From JAZDFC01 sp043808235 (GTDB lineage: Bacteria; Bacteroidota; Ignavibacteria; Ignavibacteriales; Melioribacteraceae), in the NCBI GenBank assembly GCA_043808235.1, contig JAZDFC010000005.1, forward strand, positions 1 through 64,000: 64,000 nucleotides of DNA, in the 5' to 3' direction. The notes under the pieces are model-generated. The model saw only the letters and a list, made by a program, of their open reading frames with translations. It did no database searches and was not told where the DNA came from. Positions 35,108-42,726 of the stretch are shown piece by piece. Numbering within the stretch: the first letter of the stretch is position 1; each line of letters starts with the position of its first letter. The position numbers were made by a program, and so were the translations under genes.

Positions 35108-35656
35108 ATGACAGCATTATTAATAATCGATATGCAGAGAGGATTATTCGAAGGCGACTTGCCGCGTTACGATGCGGCTGGAGTTGTTAACCGAATCAAT
35201 CTGCTGTCAAAATATTTTTCGGAGAAAGGAGACAAAGTTATTTTTATTCAACACGATGGACAGAAAGGCGATACGTTCGAACCTTTTACCGAAGCCTGGG
35301 AGATACTTCCTTCTTTAATAAGAAGGGAAACTGATTTGCTGGTTCGAAAGACCGCATGCGATTCGTTTTATAAAACCGCACTGCAAGAAATTTTACACGA
35401 ACTTGAAATAAACGAATTGGTTATTACAGGCTGCGCAACGGATTTTTGTGTTGATACGACAATCCGTTCCGCTTTAAGCAAAGATTACGATATTATTATT
35501 GTTGAAGATGGGCACACAACTGCCGATAGAGAACATGCAAAAGCAGAGGTTGTAATCAAACATCATAATTATGTTTGGGCTAATTTGATTTTGCCCGGAA
35601 AAGAAATTAAGGTTATGAAGATGGAGGAACTTCTCAAAATTCTTTCAATACGGTAA
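35108..35656 (+). CDS. Isochorismatase-family cysteine hydrolase (second copy)
   Basis: A 182-residue hydrolase with Asp8 (LLIIDMQRGLF), Lys81 (VRKTACDSFYKT) and Cys114 (TGCATDFCVDTTIRSA). It is more like the nicotinamidase/YcaC-type small hydrolases than the copy at 32264, and the two are not recent duplicates. AGTAGGAGTTT precedes the ATG. It lies 37 bases after the LytTR gene, a possible operon. The coding of its last residues (LILPGKEIKV) recurs as a relic at 41160-41229. Confidence 0.88.
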   Translation: MTALLIIDMQRGLFEGDLPRYDAAGVVNRINLLSKYFSEKGDKVIFIQHDGQKGDTFEPFTEAWEILPSLIRRETDLLVRKTACDSFYKTALQEILHELEINELVITGCATDFCVDTTIRSALSKDYDIIIVEDGHTTADREHAKAEVVIKHHNYVWANLILPGKEIKVMKMEELLKILSIR

Positions 35657-35854
35657 ACAAATTGTATTCATAGCTATTTGTCATCACTCAAAGTTTTTGA
35701 ATGTCTTGTCAACCTCTCCGGAAATAATTTCAAATAATCGATTCGGAGGTGCGATCTTGATGCCGATACTAATCTTTACAAACGATTCTGAATTGTTTCG
35801 TTTAATTATCCTATTTTTATTTACCAATTAATAAAACTTATTGATCCATAAAAG

Positions 35855-37018
35855 ATGCTTGATACTTTTTTCGCCCTCTTTTTATTTGCCGCAGGAATTG
35901 TAGGATTTCTTGCTTCAATAATTCTTCTTCTTTTTAAAACAGATAATAAGATGGTTAAGTTTTTGGGGCTGCATTTGCTCATAATATGTCTACATATTTT
36001 TTATGTAGCGGCATGGAATGAAGGGATAATTCTTGTAATTCCGCATATACTTAATACTACTTACCCCATGCTATTATTTTGTATTCCTTCATTTTACTTG
36101 TATGTAAATGGAATGTTGTATAATCAAAAATTTACTTCAAAAAAAGTTTATTGGCATTTAATTCCGGCGTTTATTGCTTTCATTGCTGATGCGCCGGTTT
36201 ATATTTTGAGTACTAAAGAAAAGATTAGCCTAATTGAAGCTAAGTATAAACTATTCGAACATCCCGAACAAATGGAACAGCTTGAATATTCATGGGATGA
36301 AATATACACTTACATGCTTGTAATCTCCACGCTTGTGTACACTGTTTTAGTGCTTTACACTTTTATAAAATTTTTAAGGAAAGATGCTGAAGGAAAGGAA
36401 AATCTTGCCCGTTTTACAAAATGGTTGAAAACCTTATTTGGAATCGGGTTTACTAATTTATTCATTATTATAATGGCAGTTGTTTTTAGCGATTCCGAAC
36501 TTATTGCTGCCGGAATAACTCAATTTATTATCGGGGCGCATATTCTTACTATCAGTTTAACATTATTTTTTAATCCGAATATTTTATATGGTATCAATGA
36601 ACCGATGCAAGTAAGCGGTACGCTGGTACATTTTCCCGTCAGTAGAAAATTAATAATTTCCGAAAGACAGAAAGAAGATTATTTGAATTCTCTGCAAAGT
36701 TATTTATCAACACACCCATTCCTTCGACAAAATTTTTCCCAAAAAATAATGGCAGAAGAAACGAAGATACCGGTTCATCGCCTAAGCTACCTTATTAATG
36801 AGCATTACGGATTTAATTACAACGAATTTATTAATAAGCTGCGGATCGAGTATCTGCTTCAAGAGATGAATAATAAAAGATGGGAAAATTATTCTATTGA
36901 AGGCATTGCTAAGGAAGTCGGATTCAAATCAAAATCTACATTTATATCAGCATTTAAAAAGACAGCAGGAACAACTCCCTCTAATTATTTTAAAGATTAT
37001 GGAATTCCAGGTAATTAA
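35855..37018 (+). CDS. AraC-type regulator with integral-membrane sensor
   Basis: A 387-residue protein. The N-terminal 240 or so residues form about six to seven membrane helices (LFLFAAGIVGFLASIILLLF, LGLHLLIICLHIFYVAAW, IPHILNTTYPMLLFCIPSFYLYVNG and others). A linker leads to a C-terminal AraC HTH domain (about 285-382; IMAEETKIPVHRLSYLINEHYG, YSIEGIAKEVGFKSKSTFISAFKKTAG). This architecture is common in Bacteroidota. No neighbouring target is obvious; the next gene downstream is a T9SS protein. Confidence 0.87.
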   Translation: MLDTFFALFLFAAGIVGFLASIILLLFKTDNKMVKFLGLHLLIICLHIFYVAAWNEGIILVIPHILNTTYPMLLFCIPSFYLYVNGMLYNQKFTSKKVYWHLIPAFIAFIADAPVYILSTKEKISLIEAKYKLFEHPEQMEQLEYSWDEIYTYMLVISTLVYTVLVLYTFIKFLRKDAEGKENLARFTKWLKTLFGIGFTNLFIIIMAVVFSDSELIAAGITQFIIGAHILTISLTLFFNPNILYGINEPMQVSGTLVHFPVSRKLIISERQKEDYLNSLQSYLSTHPFLRQNFSQKIMAEETKIPVHRLSYLINEHYGFNYNEFINKLRIEYLLQEMNNKRWENYSIEGIAKEVGFKSKSTFISAFKKTAGTTPSNYFKDYGIPGN

Positions 37019-37825
37019 AGAATAAGAGTTTATCCATTTGGACAATTATTTTTACAAAACAGATAAAAATATAAAAAGATATTGCCGGCAAAGTACAGCA
37101 ACTGCGAAGCAGTTGAACATATGAAAAACGACTAAAGAAAATGCAGAAACAACCGCTCTGCGGTTGAAGTGAAATGTCTATTCCCAATCCAACAAATATT
37201 TTGGATTAAATTCGACTTCGAATTCTTTTAATAACGCTTGAAATACAAACCGCCGGATGAAGTCCCACAAAAAAATGGAGGTGATCCGGGAGGGAGTTAA
37301 TGCAGATCATTTTGCAATTTTTGTTTGAACTATTCCGGTTATGTATTTATGTAGCTTAACTTTCTTACCGGAAGGAAGACTATCACGCTTCGATGCCTCC
37401 GGCATCGGTAATTTCTTTTTCAATATACTTTATTACAAATATTCGACCGCTTCGTGGTCATACCTTGTATTTCTTTTTGATGAAGCAAAATAACACCTAC
37501 AAGAAAGGTCATTGAAAACTTAATACCAAAAGATTTTTTGATTCAATTCCGATGTCATACTAATTGTCACAAGTCGGATGTCAGATCTGATTTCCGAACT
37601 CTGTCCTCTAAATTCTTTCTTTTCTAAACAATTTACTTTTAAGCGCCCAAAGTGGTTCGGAATTATAACTACGAACCACATAAAATTGTATTTACATACC
37701 GCCCGGTTTAATTTTACGCCCAAAAATTTCACATCTTAAACAATAAAATCCAGATACTAAGTCCGCTTCTATTAACTAATTACCCGGACTAAAACAAATA
37801 TTAATAAAAAAAGGGATGTAACATT
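37019..37825. other. 807-base intergenic region rich in short hairpins
   Basis: No coding region is supported. It holds four perfect or near-perfect hairpins with three-base loops: CAACTGC-GAA-GCAGTTG (37099-37115), CAACCGC-TCT-GCGGTTG (37150-37166), CGATGCC-TCC-GGCATCG (37391-37407) and GACCGC-TTC-GTGGTC (37445-37459). It ends with the leader of the T9SS gene at 37826. Confidence 0.7.
37099..37459. repeat. Cluster of REP-like hairpins
   Basis: Four separate 15-17-base inverted repeats, each with a triplet loop. They differ in arm sequence but share arm length and loop size, like a family of drifting REP/BIME elements. Confidence 0.6.
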
Positions 37826-40465
37826 ATGCTTACTTATGCTAAGAAAATTATTTTGTCAATATTTATCCTAATTGCACTTGGCAATGGATTATTTGCGCAA
37901 TTAAAATCGACCTCACAATCCGGCAAAAATATAGGTAATAGTACATCAACTTTTTACCAAATCCAAAAAGAGATGAATAATTATTGGGATTCGAAAAATG
38001 TAAAGAACGGTTTTGTTATTGAAGATGGAGTAAAAAGAAAAGTCCCCAATTGGAAGTTATACAAACGCTGGGAATATTATTGGGAACAGCGGGTAGATCA
38101 AAAAACCGGTGAGTTCCCGACTACTACTTCTGTGGATGAATATCAAAAATATCTAAAGACGCACAATAATCTTAAAAAAACCAATGCGGGTGAAAGTTGG
38201 GTAAACCTTGGAACTAATTCATCCACCGGTGGCTACGCCGGGTTAGGAAGAATAAATTGTATTGCTTTTCATCCAACTGATGCCAATATTGCTTGGGTTG
38301 GAAGTCCTTCCGGCGGAATCTGGAAAACTGAAAATCTTAATGCTGTCGGAGGACCAACATGGACTATACTTAATAATAGTCAATCCGTACTTGGTGTTAG
38401 CGATATTGCTATACCTTACGATTTTAATGGAACAACTGTAAATACAATTTATATTGCAACGGGCGATCGTGATGGAGGCAGTTTATCGAGTCTTGCCGGC
38501 GGACAGGGTGCAGATAATACTAGTATTGGTGTTTTGAAATCTGTTGACGGCGGTGCTAATTGGAATGCTACAGGGCTTACGTCTTCCTTAACTGGTACTA
38601 AGATCTATCGTCTACTGATTCATCCTACTAATACTCAAATATTATTGGCTTCAACATCGAATGGAATTTATAAAACTATTAATGGCGGTACTGATTGGTC
38701 TTCAGTTAATCCTAATGAAATCATCGACATGGAATTTAAGCCTGGAGAACCAACTATCGTATATGGAACCTCGATTGGTTATGGAGATGTATATTTATTT
38801 AAATCAGTTAATACCGGTGATTCATTTTCATTTTCTATCCCGGGGACATCCAATGGTGGCTATAGAGGTGAGTTAGCAGTTAGCGCCAATAATTCGGCGG
38901 TTGTTTATATTCTTATGGCGAAAAGTAACGGTGGTTTAGCGAATATTTATAAATCGGTAAATAGCGGGGGAAGTTTTACCGCATTACTAAATCCCGCTCC
39001 TGCCGGTACTGATGATGGTAAAAGTTTATTGGGATATGAAAGTGATGGAAATGGCCCAAATGAAGGTCAAGGTAAGTACGACTTATGTATTGCCACTTCT
39101 CCAATAGATGCAAATACAGTTTTTATAGGTGGTATTAACACCTGGAGATCTGTTAATGGTGGAGTTAACTGGACCTGTGTTACCCATTGGAGTACCGACC
39201 CTCCTCAAGTTGTTCATGCCGATAAACACGCACTTGCATTTCAACCTGTAACTAATGTATTGTTTGAAGGTAACGATGGCGGGATTTATAAAACTGCAGA
39301 CGGGGGAACTAACTGGACTGATTTATCTAATGGATTGGTAATCAGTCAGATTTACAGAATTGGTGTTTCACAAACGAGCAGCAATACAGTACTTACCGGC
39401 TTGCAGGATAACGGAACAAAAAAATATTCCAGCACCTGGTCAGATGTAGATGGCGGAGATGGTATGGAATGTATTGTTGATTACTCTAATGCAAATTATA
39501 TGTATTCAACCTATGTTGAGGGTCAGATTACAAGAAGCAGTAATGGCTTTACGACCTGGGGCGGGACAAATATTTCAGCTAATATTCCTGGTGGACAACC
39601 TATAGGCGCATGGGTAACTCCTTATGTTATTAGTCCATCAAGCAGCTCAACTCTTTTTGCTGGTTATGATAAAGTATGGAAAACAGCAGATAGAGGAAAT
39701 AACTGGACAAGCGCATCTCAGGTGTTGAGCTCAGGCAGTAAATTACGCTCGCTTGCAATAGCGCCCTCCAATTCCGCTGTACTATATGCAGCCGACAAGA
39801 CAAATATGTGGAAGACTACAGATGGCGGGGCATCAGATTGGACAGATATAACATTATCCTTGCCTACTAGTTCGAATTACATTACCTATATTGCTGTAAA
39901 AAATGATGATCCGAATACTGTGTGGATTACTTACGGTGGATTCACCGATGGTTCAAAAGTATATGAATCAATCGACGGCGGTGGAATATGGACAAACATT
40001 TCCGCCGGTCTCCCGAATCTTCCTGTCATGTGTATCGTTCAGTATAAAGACTTAACCGACAGGAATGTGTTATTTGTTGGTACCGATGTTGGCGTTTACA
40101 TGAAAGACGGCACGAATGCTTGGGCAGCTTATAATAGCGGACTGCCGAATGTTGTTGTAAGCGAATTAGAAATATTTTATGCCAGCGGCGGTGCGGTTGA
40201 TAAATTAAGAGCCGGAACATACGGACGCGGATTATGGGAAACAGATATAAATGCGCCATTGCCGGTTGAACTGTCTTCATTTACAGCCTCGGTTAAGGAA
40301 AATTCCGTACTACTGAAATGGATGACAGCCACAGAAGTTAGCAATTATGGATTCGAGATAGAGAGAAAAGTAAGCAGTATGGAGTATGGAGTAATGGCGG
40401 AGAGCAAGAATCGGGTTGGGAGAAGATTGGATTTATTAATGGAAATGGTAATTCAAACTCACTAA
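37826..40465 (+). CDS. T9SS-exported BNR/sortilin-like propeller protein, frameshifted before its sorting domain
   Basis: An exported protein of 879 residues as read. A signal peptide (LGNGLFAQ, to about 25) and a helical pre-region (about 45-125) precede a large BNR/VPS10-like propeller with repeats such as GGIWKTEN, VLKSVDGGANW, GIYKTINGGTDW and MWKTTDGG. An Fn3-like module then begins (LPVELSSFTASVKENSVLLKWMTATEVSNYGFEIERK). Immediately after ERK the frame is lost: the last 33 or so residues are out-of-frame, and the true continuation is in the frame ending at 40869. It may be a pseudogene, a programmed shift or a sequence error. Confidence 0.8.
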   Translation: MLTYAKKIILSIFILIALGNGLFAQLKSTSQSGKNIGNSTSTFYQIQKEMNNYWDSKNVKNGFVIEDGVKRKVPNWKLYKRWEYYWEQRVDQKTGEFPTTTSVDEYQKYLKTHNNLKKTNAGESWVNLGTNSSTGGYAGLGRINCIAFHPTDANIAWVGSPSGGIWKTENLNAVGGPTWTILNNSQSVLGVSDIAIPYDFNGTTVNTIYIATGDRDGGSLSSLAGGQGADNTSIGVLKSVDGGANWNATGLTSSLTGTKIYRLLIHPTNTQILLASTSNGIYKTINGGTDWSSVNPNEIIDMEFKPGEPTIVYGTSIGYGDVYLFKSVNTGDSFSFSIPGTSNGGYRGELAVSANNSAVVYILMAKSNGGLANIYKSVNSGGSFTALLNPAPAGTDDGKSLLGYESDGNGPNEGQGKYDLCIATSPIDANTVFIGGINTWRSVNGGVNWTCVTHWSTDPPQVVHADKHALAFQPVTNVLFEGNDGGIYKTADGGTNWTDLSNGLVISQIYRIGVSQTSSNTVLTGLQDNGTKKYSSTWSDVDGGDGMECIVDYSNANYMYSTYVEGQITRSSNGFTTWGGTNISANIPGGQPIGAWVTPYVISPSSSSTLFAGYDKVWKTADRGNNWTSASQVLSSGSKLRSLAIAPSNSAVLYAADKTNMWKTTDGGASDWTDITLSLPTSSNYITYIAVKNDDPNTVWITYGGFTDGSKVYESIDGGGIWTNISAGLPNLPVMCIVQYKDLTDRNVLFVGTDVGVYMKDGTNAWAAYNSGLPNVVVSELEIFYASGGAVDKLRAGTYGRGLWETDINAPLPVELSSFTASVKENSVLLKWMTATEVSNYGFEIERKVSSMEYGVMAESKNRVGRRLDLLMEMVIQTH
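40370..40416 (+). other. Site of frameshift / low-complexity insert
   Basis: The upstream frame is good through GAG-AGA-AAA (40361-40369). The downstream frame is good from TGG at 40417 (WEKIGFINGNGNSNS). Between them lies a run of GTATGGAG-type repeats (AGTATGGAGTATGGAG) that exists in no neighbouring homologue. A net change of one base here would join the two frames. Confidence 0.75.
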
Positions 40466-40869
40466 AAAATTATTCGTTTGAAGATAAGAACGTTCAGTCG
40501 GTTGACTATATGTATCGCTTAAAACAAATCGACATGAACGGACAATATAGTTACAGCGATGTTATCGAAGTATCGGCAGAATCAATACCGGGTAGATTTG
40601 CGCTTGAACAAAACTACCCCAATCCGTTCAACCCAACAACCGTAATAAAATATCAAATTCCAAGTTCGCAAGTGGTAACATTAAAGATATATGATATACT
40701 CGGGAATGAGGTGGCAACACTTGTACATGAAACAAAAGCCCCGGGTAATTATGAAGTAAAGTTTGACGCCCGCTCCTACGGAGGAAGTAAACTTTCGAGC
40801 GGAGTGTACTTCTACCAGCTTCGCGCCGGTTCGTTTGTAAGTTCGAAAAAGTTTGTTTTAATGAAATGA
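40417..40869 (+). pseudogene. Detached T9SS sorting domain of the frameshifted protein
   Basis: This is the C-terminal part of the preceding gene in a different frame: WEKIGFINGNGNSN, YMYRLKQIDMNGQYSYSDV, NYPNPFNPTTVIKY, LKIYDILGNEVATLV, GVYFYQLRAGSFVSSKKFVL. The ATG at 40510 could start a 119-residue fragment, but that would lack any export signal, so it is not an independent gene. Confidence 0.8.
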
Positions 40870-41159
40870 TAGGAAATAAACCTTAGCACCCTAAGGCAAA
40901 TCTTTGCGTTCCCTGCTGCTGCAAGCCAGCCGATAAAGCAGCCCGGGGGCGCAGAGATAATATTTATTTTCATTTTAATTAAAAGCTGTAGATCAACAAA
41001 ATCACCTTAATTAAAAAGTAAATACCGGGTACATTATTGTCCCGGTTTTTTTTTGCGATGAAAATCTATTGATTTTAATACAGTCCGATTTGCTTGAATG
41101 AATTTCAAACCGTACCAAATATACAGCCAATTGTAAACACAAGATTAAGTAGGGATATA
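40870..41159. other. Intergenic region with hairpins
   Basis: CCTTAG-CACC-CTAAGG near 40882-40897 and a longer stem ATCTTTGCG / CGCAGAGAT around GC-rich sequence (about 40901-40961) could act as terminators of the T9SS gene. No gene is seen. Confidence 0.5.
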
Positions 41160-41229
41160 TTTGATTTTGCCCGGAAAAGAAATTAAAGTTGTGAAGACGG
41201 AAAAATTATTTACCGAAGAAAACAAATGA
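41160..41229 (+). pseudogene. Relic of an isochorismatase-family 3' end
   Basis: In frame it reads LILPGKEIKVVKTEKLFTEENK and stop. The first 27 bases (41160-41186) are identical to 35584-35610, the corresponding part of the intact hydrolase gene, which encodes LILPGKEIKVMKMEELLKIL. The rest is diverged. No upstream part of the gene remains. Confidence 0.8.
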
Positions 41230-41252
41230 TCGGCATTTTTGGAGAAACAAAA

Positions 41253-41843
41253 ATGAAGCATCAAAAATTATTTTCAGCATCCGTATTCCCGGCATTCTTA
41301 TTCTTGATCTTACTCTTACTCGCCTGCCGTGAGTCGGATTCTTCCTCTGCCGTTAACAAAAACGAAATTAACAAATCAACCGGAGGAAATATGAAAATCA
41401 CTTCTCCCGCTTTTACCGAAGGAACAATGATCCCTGCCAGGTACACCTGTGATAGCATCAACGTATCGCCGCAGCTTGAGTGGACAGGCGCACCGCAGAA
41501 TACAAAAACCTTCACACTTATTTGCGATGATCCGGATGCACCTGTCGGGATTTGGGTTCATTGGGTAGTCTTTAATATCCCCGGTAGTGTAACAAGTTTA
41601 CCGGAAGGAATTGAACCAAAAGATATTTTACCCGACGGAAGTAAACACGGTAAAAATGATTTTGGCAAATTGGGATACGGTGGACCTTGCCCTCCCGGCG
41701 GTACACACAGGTACTTTTTTAAATTATATGCACTTGATACCGAACTGAATTTAAAACCCGGAATAAAAAAAGCTGATTTGGAAAAAGCAATGCAAGGACA
41801 TGTTCTTGCCGAATCTCAATTGATGGGGAAATATAAACGATGA
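41253..41843 (+). CDS. YbhB/YbcL-family (PEBP-like) lipoprotein
   Basis: About 196 residues. A lipoprotein-type signal (LFLILLLLAC) is followed by the phosphatidylethanolamine-binding-protein fold: PARYTCDSINVSPQLEWTG, TLICDDPDAP, WVHWVVFNIP and GGPCPPGGTHRYFFKLYALD. These are the ligand-pocket DPDAP and GPCPPxGxHRYxF motifs of bacterial Raf-kinase-inhibitor-like proteins. The biochemical role in bacteria is unsettled. The ATG at 41253 has GGAGA eleven bases upstream; 41226 is a less likely start. It overlaps the next gene by four bases (ATGA). Confidence 0.9.
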   Translation: MKHQKLFSASVFPAFLFLILLLLACRESDSSSAVNKNEINKSTGGNMKITSPAFTEGTMIPARYTCDSINVSPQLEWTGAPQNTKTFTLICDDPDAPVGIWVHWVVFNIPGSVTSLPEGIEPKDILPDGSKHGKNDFGKLGYGGPCPPGGTHRYFFKLYALDTELNLKPGIKKADLEKAMQGHVLAESQLMGKYKR

Positions 41844-42604
41844 AACCAATACTTGGAGTAATTTTTCTACTAATTGTTTTTGAATCATCGCTCAATGCCC
41901 AAATCAATACGGAGCGTTTCCGGAAGGATGCCGACAGTATTGGCTTCTCCGGCAATGCGGATTTCGAAGCAACCATTATCACTGGCAATACTGATTTTAA
42001 ATTGATTACACTTGGTGGCCGGTTAAATTATAATTGGGGAAATTCGTACACATTTCTTGTTTTCGATGGAGGACTCGGGTGGAATAAGGGGCAAAGTTTT
42101 TTTGATCAATCACTTTTGCATCTCAGAAATGTTATCACTATCGACGATCTCATTCAGCACGAAACTTTTCTTCAATATGATTTTAATAAAAAGAGAAAAT
42201 TACTTGAGAGGGAATTAATTGGAACCGGATTAAGATTTCGTTTCCTACATATCGGCGATTTTAAGAGCAGGCTTGGTATTGCATACATGTACGAAATCGA
42301 AGAATACGATCTTCCGGATAATTCGCTGCACGGCAAAAATAAAAATTCACATCGAATTAGTACTTACCTGACTTTCGAAATTGATTTGAAAAAAGATTTC
42401 CGCTTTATAAGCGTTACATATTTTCAACCGGAGATCGGGAATTGGGATGACCATAAAATTATATCCGAGGAAGCATTAATTATGAATCTCGGTAAGCTAA
42501 TAGATTTCAATGTGAAGTTTAATTTGCGTTACGACAGCAGACCGCCCGATGAAACAAAAGAGCTTGATACAATAACAAAATTTGGAATCACGGTAAAATT
42601 TTGA
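41840..42604 (+). CDS. DUF481 outer-membrane barrel protein
   Basis: A 254-residue protein. The signal peptide ends SSLNAQ (about residue 21). The DUF481/YdiY-like domain follows: GFSGNADFEATIITGNTDFKLITLGG, LEREL(I)GTGLRFRF and alternating amphipathic strands to the C-terminal LDTITKFGITVKF. The family is predicted to be salt-induced outer-membrane barrels. Its start overlaps the stop of the YbhB-like gene, so the two are cotranslated. Confidence 0.82.
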   Translation: MKPILGVIFLLIVFESSLNAQINTERFRKDADSIGFSGNADFEATIITGNTDFKLITLGGRLNYNWGNSYTFLVFDGGLGWNKGQSFFDQSLLHLRNVITIDDLIQHETFLQYDFNKKRKLLERELIGTGLRFRFLHIGDFKSRLGIAYMYEIEEYDLPDNSLHGKNKNSHRISTYLTFEIDLKKDFRFISVTYFQPEIGNWDDHKIISEEALIMNLGKLIDFNVKFNLRYDSRPPDETKELDTITKFGITVKF

Positions 42605-42655
42605 CCACAGGTTTCTATTTCAACTGCGGGCATTTATTTTAATCCATAAATGTAA

Positions 42656-42713
42656 ATCGAAGCGTTAGCTTCGATATTAGCAATTATACTTTCCTTCGAA
42701 GCTTCGCTTCGAA
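42656..42713. repeat. Two perfect GAAGC hairpins
   Basis: ATCGAAGC-GTTA-GCTTCGAT (42656-42675) and TTCGAAGC-TTC-GCTTCGAA (42695-42713), both with 8-bp perfect arms. They lie between the convergent DUF481 and TonB-receptor genes and may act as terminators or be REP-like elements related to those near 37.1-37.5 kb. Confidence 0.6.
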
Positions 42714-42726
42714 TTACATAATAATA

